This document shows, piece after piece, positions 1 through 8,143 of a stretch of DNA of 64,000 bases. The translations under genes were made by a program, and so were the position numbers. The stretch is from NCBI GenBank assembly GCA_021775095.1, contig JAJFII010000098.1, positions 96,532 through 160,531 on the forward strand, written 5' to 3'. Every line of letters starts with the position of its first letter. The stretch's first letter is position 1. The notes under the pieces are model-generated. The model ran no database searches. It was not told the origin of the DNA and saw only the letters and a program-made list of their open reading frames with translations. Source of the stretch: Rhodospirillales bacterium (GTDB taxonomy: Bacteria > Pseudomonadota > Alphaproteobacteria > Rhodospirillales > Casp-alpha2).

Positions 1-1
1 T

Positions 2-388
2 GTGGCCAAACGGGTTGTTGTATTTTATGTGCCCGGAGACAGATCCGGAGACGGCGATCCTGGCGTTGGATTAACGGCACTGATTAACCCGGTTGTTGAA
101 CCCCTGACCGATCACAGGGAGGTCGGAATTGAGGGCTGCTTGTCCTTGCCGAATATGGCTGGACAGGTGCCGAGATTTACGAAAATTCGGTATACGGCCC
201 AATTGCCCAATGGCGACAGTTTCTCGCGGGAAGCGGAAGGTTATCATGCCCGGGTCGTGCAACATGAATGCGACCATCTGGATGGCATTCTTTACCCAAT
301 GCGCATGGAAAACCTGAGCACATTCGGTTACAGTGAAGAACTTCAAAAAGTACCGGACGAAGTCAAGGAGGGTGACCATGACGGATGA
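2..388 (+). CDS. def: Peptide deformylase, 5'-truncated
   Basis: This is the C-terminal part of a peptide deformylase, which removes the formyl group from the N-terminal methionine of new proteins in the cytoplasm. The metal-binding motifs are both present: EGCLS at about residues 44-48 of the visible part supplies the Cys ligand, and HECDH at 88-92 is the HExxH helix. The first conserved motif of the family (GxGLAAPQ) is missing because the gene begins before the window; the GTG at position 2 is probably an internal Val codon. The stop codon overlaps the start of the following COQ9-type gene by 11 bases, which suggests translational coupling. Family assignment is firm; the true start cannot be seen. 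Confidence 0.93.
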   Translation: MAKRVVVFYVPGDRSGDGDPGVGLTALINPVVEPLTDHREVGIEGCLSLPNMAGQVPRFTKIRYTAQLPNGDSFSREAEGYHARVVQHECDHLDGILYPMRMENLSTFGYSEELQKVPDEVKEGDHDG

Positions 389-1034
389 TCTGTTAACCCG
401 GCGAGACAGAATTATCGCCCATACCTTACCTCATGCGGCCTTCGATGGTTGGACGATGACCGCCGTTGCACAGGGAGCGGAGGATGCCGGGTACCCACGC
501 GATATGGCCTTGCGGGCCTTTACCGACGGAATCCCACAAGTGGTTGATCATTTCGCCGACTGGTCAGACAGACGTATGCTGGCAAAGCTCGAAACCCAAA
601 ATCTGGACGCCATGAAAGTCCGCGAACGCATTCATGCGTGCGTGAAAACCCGTATTCTACTAAACGCCTCCCATAAAGAAGCGGTTCGCCGGCTGCTGTC
701 TTATTTGGCCTTACCGGCAAACGCCCCCCTCGCCGTTCGACTTGCATGGCGCAGCAGTTCGGTTATGTGGTATGCTGCGGGGGATCGATCGGCCGACTGG
801 AACCACTATACAAAAAGGGGTTTGTTGGTGAGCGTTTACAGCACGACAATACTCTACTGGTTGGCCGATGATGGTGATGAAAAAGGCGACTACCCCGCCA
901 CCTGGGGCTTTTTGGAGCGGCGCATATCAGATGTTCTGAAAACCTTCAGCCTGCCCGGAAAATTAAAATCGGCTTTTTTACCCCTGCCTAATCCGTTTAG
1001 TTGGATATGCACAACCAGAAACTCAAGGCCTTAA
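378..1034 (+). CDS. COQ9 family protein
   Basis: The 218-residue product matches the COQ9 family, lipid-binding TetR-fold-like proteins that assist ubiquinone biosynthesis, known best as partners of the COQ7 hydroxylase in mitochondria. Recognisable segments are the N-terminal helix with ALP/TLPHAAFDGWT, the helical middle, and the C-terminal WYAAGDRSADWNHYTKRGLL stretch characteristic of the family. The start at ATG 378 is chosen because it follows a GGAGGGTGACC ribosome-binding region inside the end of def. Bacterial relatives often lie near rpsU; here the partner is def. It ends about 85 bases before the next gene. Function is inferred from family only. Confidence 0.85.
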   Translation: MTDDLLTRRDRIIAHTLPHAAFDGWTMTAVAQGAEDAGYPRDMALRAFTDGIPQVVDHFADWSDRRMLAKLETQNLDAMKVRERIHACVKTRILLNASHKEAVRRLLSYLALPANAPLAVRLAWRSSSVMWYAAGDRSADWNHYTKRGLLVSVYSTTILYWLADDGDEKGDYPATWGFLERRISDVLKTFSLPGKLKSAFLPLPNPFSWICTTRNSRP

Positions 1035-1118
1035 CCTTAATAAATTCTTGGTGGGTGTGTTCCCGCCCGGTTATGTAAAATATGTCTCAGTATCATTTGT
1101 CAGGTTAAAACAACAAAT

Positions 1119-2432
1119 ATGAGCCAATGCATTTTAATCGTTGAAGACGATGCAATGATTCAGGGGTTTTTACGTCTGACATTGGAAAACGACGGTTATG
1201 TGGTCAATGCGGCGGCATCTGCTGCTGAAATGCGGGTTAATCTGCAAAAGGGCGGAATCGATCTGATCATCCTGGATTTGGGCTTGCCCGATGCGGACGG
1301 TCTCGATTTGGTAACCGAAATACGTGCCGTCAGTCCGGTTCCAATTATTGTTGCAAGTGCGCGCCAGGAAGCCAGTGACCGGGTTGCCGCTCTGGAACGC
1401 GGTGCCGACGATTATTTGACCAAACCCTTCGACCCGACGGAAATGTTGTTACGCGTGAAAAATCTGTTGTCACGCTGCGCCGCGAGCCCGGTCCCGTCGC
1501 CGACATTACCGCAGGAAACGGCGCAATCGGGACCCATACCACCGAAGATGAAAACAGCGCCGGTCCGTCCGGTGCCGCAAATCGCCCCTGCGGCTGCGGC
1601 GACCCCTCCTGTCGCCCCAGGATCCGCCCCGGTGGCTGCGGCGGCCCCTCCTGTGACCCCGGCAACCGCCGAATCGAGTCTACAGGCAGCGGCAAAAAAG
1701 TCCGCTCCGCAACCGATATCGCAGGCACCAGCCCGGGGAAATGTTGATAAATCCGTAATTCTGGCCGGAATTGTTGCCGTTTTGGCGTTTGGCGGCGGCG
1801 GGTTTTATTGGTTTACAAATTCCATGAGCATAACCATTACGGATAGATCCGCCGCGCCGAACCAACAGCTTGACAACCGTGATGCGAATGCAACCGGACG
1901 TTCGCAGGACGCGCCGCGCCGTGGGGCTCTGCAGCCGCCGGCGGAACTGGATGTGAAAATTGCTCAATCACCGGGAGACCGGACCCCAGCGGGTCGGGAT
2001 GCCTTTACCCGCTCGGTGACCGCGTCCCCACAACCGGCGCAGGGGCAGCGCCCGATCAGCCCGTTCACAACCCCTGTTCCGCAGACCCAGCAAGCCGAAC
2101 CTGCGCCGTTACCGGCCGATTCCACGGCCTGGGTTAAAGACAGTAATTGCGCGCCACTGCCCGACGTCAAATGGTGGCGGGTAAAATCCCATCAGCAAAT
2201 AGTTCGTTACGTCAACCGGGAACACGATGGGGATTGGCAGCCTTATCTGAATAACTGGCGGGCCCGCGTTGAAAAACTTCAGGATATTTCAGACCGGGGC
2301 TCCGGTATTAAAACCAGTTCAGGTGAAATTCTACAGGGCGAATCGCTGGCCGATTATATTCGCGATACGGCCGAACGGATCTCGGTTATTCAATGTTTGG
2401 CCCGCGATGCCCGTATTGCCACGGGTGGTTGA
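1119..2432 (+). CDS. Receiver (CheY-like) domain fused to a transmembrane protein
   Basis: Residues 1-122 form a complete response-regulator receiver domain: acidic pocket E9/D10/D11, phosphoacceptor D53, Ser80 at the switch position and K102 in the LTKPF motif. No DNA-binding or enzymatic output domain follows. Instead there is a Pro/Ala-rich linker (about 123-210), one hydrophobic segment (about 212-231, ILAGIVAVLAFGGGGFYWF) and a low-complexity stretch leading to a C-terminal domain of about 100 residues rich in Trp and Cys (WWRVKSHQQIVRYV, NNWRARVEKL). With the receiver inside, the C-terminal domain would be periplasmic. This suggests a phosphorylation-modulated membrane protein, but the output is unknown. 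It stands alone between COQ9 and a repeat cluster; no histidine kinase is nearby. Confidence 0.75.
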   Translation: MSQCILIVEDDAMIQGFLRLTLENDGYVVNAAASAAEMRVNLQKGGIDLIILDLGLPDADGLDLVTEIRAVSPVPIIVASARQEASDRVAALERGADDYLTKPFDPTEMLLRVKNLLSRCAASPVPSPTLPQETAQSGPIPPKMKTAPVRPVPQIAPAAAATPPVAPGSAPVAAAAPPVTPATAESSLQAAAKKSAPQPISQAPARGNVDKSVILAGIVAVLAFGGGGFYWFTNSMSITITDRSAAPNQQLDNRDANATGRSQDAPRRGALQPPAELDVKIAQSPGDRTPAGRDAFTRSVTASPQPAQGQRPISPFTTPVPQTQQAEPAPLPADSTAWVKDSNCAPLPDVKWWRVKSHQQIVRYVNREHDGDWQPYLNNWRARVEKLQDISDRGSGIKTSSGEILQGESLADYIRDTAERISVIQCLARDARIATGG

Positions 2433-2473
2433 ACCCGAAGTTACGCACGGCCAAGGGCCGAGCCCACAAATAA

Positions 2474-2577
2474 GGGACAGGGCGCGACCCCAAAGGATCG
2501 CGCATTAAGGAATTTAACAGGGGACAGGGCGCGACCCCAAAGGATCGCGCCCTGTGTCATCAGGGATGTTAAATTCC
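2474..2577. repeat. Tandem REP-like palindromic repeat
   Basis: A 30-base unit beginning GGGACAGGGCGCGACC occurs at 2474-2503 and again at 2521-2550. Each copy contains a GCGCGA/TCGCGC inverted repeat. Around the second copy the pairing extends to an 11-base stem (ACAGGGCGCGA with TCGCGCCCTGT), and an outer inverted repeat GGAATTTAACA (2509-2519) / TGTTAAATTCC (2567-2577) closes it. The layout resembles a REP/REPIN-type extragenic palindromic element, or the remnant of one. It fills much of the 350-base gap after the receiver-fusion gene and could also act as its terminator. Confidence 0.6.
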
Positions 2578-2781
2578 GCCTGCTGGCGGCGATTAACGGC
2601 TCTGGAGGGGCCAGAGCCAGGCAGCAGGGGAACTGCCGTACTGACAATATGCAACACTCACCCAGCGAACGCGAATCACGTCCTAACACAGTTTTGTGAC
2701 AGCTCGGATCATCCGATGATTATTGAAAAACGGGATTTGCACATCAATGATGGTCTGGCGTAAGATACCCGGGAATGATCA

Positions 2782-3732
2782 TTGGAAAACCTGAAACCCC
2801 ATATGTTTAGACAACAGCCTCCGCCCCTGGACCGACCGCCGTCGCCGATCAATGGCCGACAGGCTTCGGCGTCGAATGCGGTGCCGCCAACAGACAGGCC
2901 TGCGGCCCCACCGATGGAGCAAAAAAAGCTCTACCCGGGACCGGACCTGGCAGATCATTTTTTGCAATGTTCAAAATTGGGACGCTATTTAACCGTTGCG
3001 GACGGAAGCCGGTTTGTAATCACTGACGACTTTCGTACGGCGCCAGTTATTTCTTCGGCATCGGCGATCGCCGCGATTTATTCTAAAGATTTTCTGGTGG
3101 CGCAGGCGGCATTATTACCGCTGAGTGAGCAGGCACAGAAGATGTCCGTGCGCGACCGGGATAAATTTGAGCGGCTTTTTGCATTGATTGAAGAAGAGGC
3201 CCTGGCTGAACCGGTAAAAGACTCGGCAAAAGCCATTCGCCAAGCGCATTTCCGTGGTGCTGAAATCCGGGCCTTGGAAGCCGAATTGGGAGATAAGCTG
3301 AGTCCCGCCCGAACCCGCTATCGTGAATTTTTGGAAGTCGTAAAAAAACTGATGGACCGGAAGGTTACGGCGGGCCCGTTTCTTGATGAATTTCGCGCGT
3401 TTACTCAGGATGTTGCCGGGCGTCTTGATTTTGGTATCTACAGCTTTTGCCTGGACCGACTGATGGGGAGTGTGCGGGTCGTGACGAAAGTCAAAAAATT
3501 ATTAGTTCTCGAAATCTTGAAGTATCCGCCGGTCATCCGACGCGAACTGTTGACCAACATCTTAGCCTTTCCGGGTCAGGAACAGGAATTAATCGATTTC
3601 GTTAAATACATGATCCAAAATGAATTGGGAAAAACAGCGGCGATCGAAATTGAACTTTTGGAAGCCTTTAAGCTGGATCGATTGACCGTTCGCGACATCG
3701 AAGGCAGTTTGGCCGCCGCTGCATCCACTTAA
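2782..3732 (+). CDS. Conserved-looking hypothetical protein, Pro-rich N-terminus
   Basis: I do not recognise this 316-residue protein. The first 45 residues are rich in Pro, Ala and Gln and probably disordered. The remainder is soluble and largely helical, with charged amphipathic stretches (for example around residues 115-180) and no signal peptide or membrane segment. The start shown is a TTG with GGGA seven bases upstream; an ATG at 2803 (residue 8) is an alternative with poorer spacing. It is convergent with purE, whose stop lies 13 bases away. Codon usage resembles the neighbours, so it is likely a real gene, but no function can be assigned. Confidence 0.7.
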   Translation: MENLKPHMFRQQPPPLDRPPSPINGRQASASNAVPPTDRPAAPPMEQKKLYPGPDLADHFLQCSKLGRYLTVADGSRFVITDDFRTAPVISSASAIAAIYSKDFLVAQAALLPLSEQAQKMSVRDRDKFERLFALIEEEALAEPVKDSAKAIRQAHFRGAEIRALEAELGDKLSPARTRYREFLEVVKKLMDRKVTAGPFLDEFRAFTQDVAGRLDFGIYSFCLDRLMGSVRVVTKVKKLLVLEILKYPPVIRRELLTNILAFPGQEQELIDFVKYMIQNELGKTAAIEIELLEAFKLDRLTVRDIEGSLAAAAST

Positions 3733-3745
3733 TACGCGTGAATAT

Positions 3746-4234
3746 TTATAGGGGTAATTGGGCTTCCGTCTGATTTTGTTGCGACCGAAAGGCATCAAGA
3801 CGGCTGGCAATGGAATTGTCGTTCAAGGCGAGGATAGCCGCCGACATTAAAGCGGCGTTTTTCGCCCCGGCCTTGCCAATGGCCAAAGTTGCCACCGGGA
3901 TGCCGCCAGGCATTTGAACCATACTCAACAGGCTGTCTATGCCGCCCATGACCCGGGTTTCGATAGGCACGCCGAGGACCGGCAAAGGGGTTACGGCGGC
4001 GACCACGCCCGGCAGGGCGGCAGCCATACCGGCAGCCGCAATAATGACCTGTATGCCGCGATCTTTGGCTGTGGTTGCAAATTCATGGACCTGGACCGGG
4101 TTGCGATGGGCGGAAAGCGCTTTAGCCTCGAAGGGTATTTTTAACTCCGTCAGCATATTAGCCGCATGCTGCATGGTTTCCCAATCGGATTTGCTGCCCA
4201 TAATTATTCCGACAACAGGTGTTTCACTGCTCAT
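3746..4234 (-). CDS. purE: N5-carboxyaminoimidazole ribonucleotide mutase
   Basis: PurE converts N5-CAIR to CAIR in de novo purine synthesis. The 162-residue length is standard. Visible family signatures are GIIMGSKSDWETM near the N-terminus, SAHRNP at 41-46 with the catalytic His43, the PVLGVPIET segment and the SMVQMPGGIPVATLAIGKAGAKNAAL stretch. The usual AAHLPG segment reads AAALPG, so the second conserved His is Ala at residue 73. No purK, the customary partner, lies next to it in this window. The start has an AGGAG ribosome-binding site. Identification is firm; the His-to-Ala difference may be a lineage variant. Confidence 0.93.
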   Translation of the reverse strand: MSSETPVVGIIMGSKSDWETMQHAANMLTELKIPFEAKALSAHRNPVQVHEFATTAKDRGIQVIIAAAGMAAALPGVVAAVTPLPVLGVPIETRVMGGIDSLLSMVQMPGGIPVATLAIGKAGAKNAALMSAAILALNDNSIASRLDAFRSQQNQTEAQLPL

Positions 4235-4403
4235 TATTGGTATACTCCTTCAGGGTGGGTCATTGACTTCGGGTTTCGCCAGAACCAAGTATATAAGTTG
4301 CTCCAGCGGTGAAACAAGCCAAGCAAGTATTTATTAACAATTCTGGCCTATTGTTCTACGGAACGAGCAGTCCTATCGATTTCAAACGGTGTGGAGTGGC
4401 GTG

Positions 4404-5147
4404 ATGGATGTAAATCAAACGAACACAATAGCCCAGACCCACCCGGATGGTCATCAGCAAAACAGGGCCCGGCACCGCGATGCGGGCGGCCAAATAAAGG
4501 ATGGCGATAAGGACCCCCCTTCGGGTTCCTGGAGAGAGCAGGAGGCCGTTGAATTCGATCACCATCTGATCGACGCCCTGACACCGGAAGTGCAGGGACT
4601 GATTGATAGTCTTAGGCGCGAAATCGAACCCATGCGGGCGCAGTTGGCGAGTGCCGAAAAGCGTATCGATGATCTCAATGCGGTGATCAGCCAACATGTA
4701 TTTTTGAAGATTCCGAACCGTCACGAAATTGTTCGCGAATTGGAACACATCCTTAACCCCAAAACCGGACTTACTCTGGCACCAATTCTCGCGTTATTGC
4801 ACGTTGCCAACGCAGACCAAACGCGTCGCCAGTTCGGACGAAAGGCGCTTGATTGTTATTTGCAAATAATCTGCGAACGTATTTCACAGGGAATTCGGCA
4901 AACCGATTCTTTTGGGAATATAGGAGGCAACGATTTTGCGCTTATTCTCTTTGGTCTGGAAGAACCACAGGCCAGGGTTCAACTTCATGCCCTGATTGCC
5001 GATATTACCCAAACCCCGGTCATCGTCGCTGGACAATCTCTGCAGGTTCAACTCACGGTCGGCGCAGTGAATTTGGGCGATGTATCGTCGGTCGAGATGG
5101 CCATACGATTGGCCGACCAAAATATGGACGGAAAGTCGATTTCCTGA
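4404..5147 (+). CDS. GGDEF-domain protein with degenerate active site
   Basis: The C-terminal half has the shape of a GGDEF (diguanylate cyclase) domain: a short helical linker, then LKIPNRHEIVREL, then IGGNDFALILFGL where the GG[DE]EF signature should be, then ADQNMDGK at the end. The signature reads GGNDF, so the metal- and catalysis-linked acidic residue is replaced by Asn, and cyclase activity is doubtful; it may bind nucleotide or proteins instead. The N-terminal 70 residues are polar and probably flexible, followed by a helix that looks like a coiled coil. The ATG at 4404 is preferred because GGAG lies seven bases upstream. It is divergent from purE and convergent with a DUF465 gene directly at its stop. 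Confidence 0.75.
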   Translation: MDVNQTNTIAQTHPDGHQQNRARHRDAGGQIKDGDKDPPSGSWREQEAVEFDHHLIDALTPEVQGLIDSLRREIEPMRAQLASAEKRIDDLNAVISQHVFLKIPNRHEIVRELEHILNPKTGLTLAPILALLHVANADQTRRQFGRKALDCYLQIICERISQGIRQTDSFGNIGGNDFALILFGLEEPQARVQLHALIADITQTPVIVAGQSLQVQLTVGAVNLGDVSSVEMAIRLADQNMDGKSIS

Positions 5148-5348
5148 TCAGGCAATAATGTCGGGCAGGAGTTGGTTCTCAAAATAATTAATTTGGTCTT
5201 TCAGGCCCAGTTTGCGTTTTTTTAGCCGCTGCATTTGTAATTGTTCGGTTGGGCCCGAAATCGCGAGGCGCGCGATAATATCGTCCAGATCCCGGTGCTC
5301 GGTCCGCAAATCTTCCAGTTTCTGCTCTAACGCTTTATGCTCGTCCAT
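5148..5348 (-). CDS. DUF465/YdcH family small protein
   Basis: This 66-residue acidic-basic helical protein belongs to the YdcH/DUF465 family. It shows the usual helix-hairpin pattern: HKALEQKLEDLRTEHRDLDDIIARL in the first helix and LKKRKLGLKDQINYFENQLLP in the second, whose LKKxKLxLKD core is diagnostic. The cellular role of the family is not established. Its stop codon directly abuts the stop of the convergent GGDEF-like gene. A second, shorter member of the same family starts about 160 bases away on the opposite strand. Confidence 0.85.
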   Translation of the reverse strand: MDEHKALEQKLEDLRTEHRDLDDIIARLAISGPTEQLQMQRLKKRKLGLKDQINYFENQLLPDIIA

Positions 5349-5511
5349 ACTGATCTAATGTCTCCTATGTGAGCCTTATTTTATCAGAAAATGAAGCCGT
5401 TGGGTAGGCTGCGGCGGCGATAAATCGCGTTAATACCTATAGCTTTGCGATTAAAATTGCAGTAACATAAGGGTCATATCCCATAGGCTTAGAACAAGGA
5501 GGATCGCCCCT

Positions 5512-5679
5512 ATGAGTTTGCAGGATAGAATTGAGTCACTAAAAATGAAACACGCATTAATTGAAGATGCTCTTGAAACCAAAAATAACCTTCCCAATCC
5601 AGATGATGTAGAACTGGCAGAACTCAAAAAACAAAAACTCGCCATAAAAGACGAACTCGCGTCGATGAAGACCCATTAG
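5512..5679 (+). CDS. Short DUF465/YdcH family protein
   Basis: A 55-residue reading frame starts at ATG 5512 behind a strong AGGAGG ribosome-binding site and ends at TAG 5677-5679. The product reads as a DUF465 protein: IESLKMKHALIEDAL for the first helix and LAELKKQKLAIKDELASM for the second, with the LKKQKLxxKDE core. It is shorter than the neighbouring paralogue and divergent from it. A small hairpin (AGCCC/GGGCT) begins at the stop codon, and a second one (CAGCCGA/TCGGCTG) lies at 5700-5720, neither followed by a T-run. Role unknown. Confidence 0.8.
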   Translation: MSLQDRIESLKMKHALIEDALETKNNLPNPDDVELAELKKQKLAIKDELASMKTH

Positions 5680-5826
5680 CCCTTCGGGCTGATACCTGCC
5701 AGCCGAAGAGATATCGGCTGCCTGTCCCTGTTAAAACAGATATTCTCGGCCTGTGATCGGGTTCCGGGCAAGCATGTTTTTATTTTTATTTCCGAAAACC
5801 CTATGATGACTTTTGGCGAGGTTCTG

Positions 5827-6660
5827 ATGGTGCTTCCTATAGACCCAATCGAAGTGATCCCAGCGACCCCCCACATTGGTGCGGAAATCCGAAATTACAA
5901 AATGTCCGCGCCAATGACGCAAACCCAGTTTGCTCTCATTCATGAGGCCCTGATGAACCATCAGGTGTTATTTTTTCACGATCAGCAAATGTCCCTGACG
6001 CAGCATAAGGAATTTGCCCGACGCTTCGGGGCGCTGCACATTCATCCCGGCATTCCCGGTCCTGAGGGCCATCCTGAAGTCATTGCGATACATACCGATG
6101 AAAATTCCACACGCATCGCTGGTGAGGACTGGCATTCCGACGTCACGTGCGATGGCGAACCGCCCATGGGCAGCCTGCTGCATATGCATGAAGTTCCCAA
6201 ATCCGGTGGTGATACTCTGTTTGCCAGCATGTACGCGGCCTATGACGCGCTTTCCAAACCTCTGCAGACACTGCTCGGCGGTCTAACCGCTTTACATAGT
6301 GGCGAAATGGCCTATCGCGGGCGTTACCAACATCGGGGCGTTGATGACAGGGAAATGACCTATCCAGATAACGACCATCCGGTTATCAGAACCCATCCGG
6401 TCACGCAACGCAAAGCCCTGTTTGTCAATCGGATTTTCACCGCCCGTATCAATGGCGTGACCGAAGCGGAGAGTGCGGCCCTGCTGCAGTTTTTATTTGC
6501 GCACATCGAAAAACCAGAATTCCAGGTGCGGTTTCGGTGGTATCCTGGCAGCGTCGCGTTCTGGGACAATCGCGCTGTTCAGCATTATGCGATCTGGGAT
6601 TATTTTCCGCAACGGCGGTCGGGGTTTCGTGTTACGGTGGCCGGTGACAGGCCTTATTGA
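5827..6660 (+). CDS. TauD/TfdA family alpha-ketoglutarate-dependent dioxygenase
   Basis: The product is an Fe(II)/2-oxoglutarate dioxygenase of the taurine dioxygenase family. The iron-binding HxD motif is in DWHSDVTCDG, the distal His is in NRAVQHYAIWDYFP, and the 2-oxoglutarate-binding Arg is in RRSGFRVTVAGDRP at the C-terminus. Length (about 277 residues) fits. ATG 5827 is chosen because GCGAGG lies five bases upstream; ATG 5803 in the same frame is an alternative. The gene is alone, convergent with amn, with only about 10 bases between stops. The substrate (taurine, an alkyl sulfonate, or a chlorophenoxy-like acid) cannot be told from sequence. Confidence 0.88.
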   Translation: MVLPIDPIEVIPATPHIGAEIRNYKMSAPMTQTQFALIHEALMNHQVLFFHDQQMSLTQHKEFARRFGALHIHPGIPGPEGHPEVIAIHTDENSTRIAGEDWHSDVTCDGEPPMGSLLHMHEVPKSGGDTLFASMYAAYDALSKPLQTLLGGLTALHSGEMAYRGRYQHRGVDDREMTYPDNDHPVIRTHPVTQRKALFVNRIFTARINGVTEAESAALLQFLFAHIEKPEFQVRFRWYPGSVAFWDNRAVQHYAIWDYFPQRRSGFRVTVAGDRPY

Positions 6661-6670
6661 CAAGACAGCA

Positions 6671-8143
6671 TTAACGAAACGCCGGCTCATCAAAACTTCT
6701 GAGTTTACGCGAATGCAGGGATTGATGGGCAACACCTTCTCGCATTTTCTCTACCGCATCGAGGCAAATTTTCAGATGCTGGCTAATTCGTTCCTCATAA
6801 AACGCATTGGCCATGCCCGGCAATTTAATTTCACCATGCAGCGGTTTGTCAGAAACGCAGAGCAGGGTTCCGTAGGGGACGCGCAAACGAAATCCGTTGG
6901 CGGCAATAGTCGCTGATTCCATATCAACGGCAATTGCCCGAGACTGATTAAAAAATATGGAAAGTTCGTCGTAGCGAAGTTCCCAGTCACGGTCGTCGGT
7001 GGAAACAACCGTCCCGGTACGAATCCGTTGTTTCATTTCCCTGCCACTCAATCCCGTTGCCGCGCCAACTGCATTGGTCAGAGCGACCTGGACTTCGGCT
7101 ATGGCAGGAATGGGAATTTCCAGGGGCAGATCATTGTCCAATACGTGGTCGAGACGTGCGTAGGCATGGGCCAGAACATAGTCGCCAAGGCGTTGGGTGT
7201 GCCTTAATCCACCGCAATGACCTACCATCACCCAACAATGGGGGCGCAATACGGCGATGTGATCGGTGATGGTTTTGGCGTTTGACGGGCCAACGCCAAT
7301 GTTGACCAAAGTGACCCCCATGTGACCATCACGGGTCAAATGGTAAGCGGGCATTTGCGGTAATTTGACCGCCGGTTGGCCGGATGACGGTGTATCTGTG
7401 AGTTTGGCGTTGTGGTGGATTTCATCGCCAGGGCCGATAAATGCCCGATAGGATGCCCCCTGGTTTATTTCGGACAGACCGTATTGAATGAATTCGTCGA
7501 CATAACGCTGATAGTTGGTAAAGAGAACAAATTGTTGAAAATGGTCGGGCGCAGTGCCCGTATAGTGACGCAATCTGGAAAGCGAATAGTCAACCCGCTC
7601 GGCGCTAAAAAGCGAAAGAGGTTTGGGGTCACCCGGTTTGGTTTGGTGCAGTCCGTTGGCGATGTCGTCGTCAATATCGGATAAATTTGGCAAATGAAAA
7701 TTTACCCCCAAATCACGGACCTGATCCTGTTGAAGGTCAACGGTCAAGGATTCGAGGGCAAAAGTCAGCGGAATCTGTCGATTGGATATGCCGACCCAAA
7801 CCGGTACATTATGGTTGTTTATCAGTAACTTGAGTTGTTCGAGCAGATAACTGCGGAACATTTCCGGGCGGGTTATTGTTGTTCCATAGGAGCCAATTTC
7901 TGCGGCCGTTCCGTAGGACAGACTGCGTCCATCCTTTTGGCCGGCCCCTGTTACATCCATAAAAATATAGGGATAGCGGGCATCGGGTTTTTGGATGTTC
8001 TGTTGACCAACAGCAAATTTTGCGAAGTGGTCGGCTAATAAGGTTTTGCCGTCATTATAAATTTTGCATAGATATTCCACTGCCATTTCCGGGTCATCGA
8101 AGGACCGGGCGTCGGAAATGACGTGTTCTGGTAAATTTGTCAT
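6671..8143 (-). CDS. amn: AMP nucleosidase
   Basis: AMP nucleosidase hydrolyses AMP to adenine and ribose 5-phosphate and helps set adenylate levels. The 490-residue length is typical. The N-terminal half carries the family-specific region (YPYIFMDVTGAGQKDGRSLSYGTAAEIGSYGTTITRP), and the C-terminal half is the phosphorylase-like catalytic domain with TLVNIGVGPSNAKTITDHIAVLRPHCWVMVGHCGGLR and VDMESATIAANGFR. It overlaps the upstream acyl-CoA synthetase gene by four bases, so the two are probably co-transcribed. Identification is firm. Confidence 0.95.
   Translation of the reverse strand: MTNLPEHVISDARSFDDPEMAVEYLCKIYNDGKTLLADHFAKFAVGQQNIQKPDARYPYIFMDVTGAGQKDGRSLSYGTAAEIGSYGTTITRPEMFRSYLLEQLKLLINNHNVPVWVGISNRQIPLTFALESLTVDLQQDQVRDLGVNFHLPNLSDIDDDIANGLHQTKPGDPKPLSLFSAERVDYSLSRLRHYTGTAPDHFQQFVLFTNYQRYVDEFIQYGLSEINQGASYRAFIGPGDEIHHNAKLTDTPSSGQPAVKLPQMPAYHLTRDGHMGVTLVNIGVGPSNAKTITDHIAVLRPHCWVMVGHCGGLRHTQRLGDYVLAHAYARLDHVLDNDLPLEIPIPAIAEVQVALTNAVGAATGLSGREMKQRIRTGTVVSTDDRDWELRYDELSIFFNQSRAIAVDMESATIAANGFRLRVPYGTLLCVSDKPLHGEIKLPGMANAFYEERISQHLKICLDAVEKMREGVAHQSLHSRKLRSFDEPAFR

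Noticed and set aside
5680..5802. Two small hairpins after the short DUF465 gene as a terminator
   Set aside because: Stems of 5 and 7 pairs with no T-run, too weak to call.
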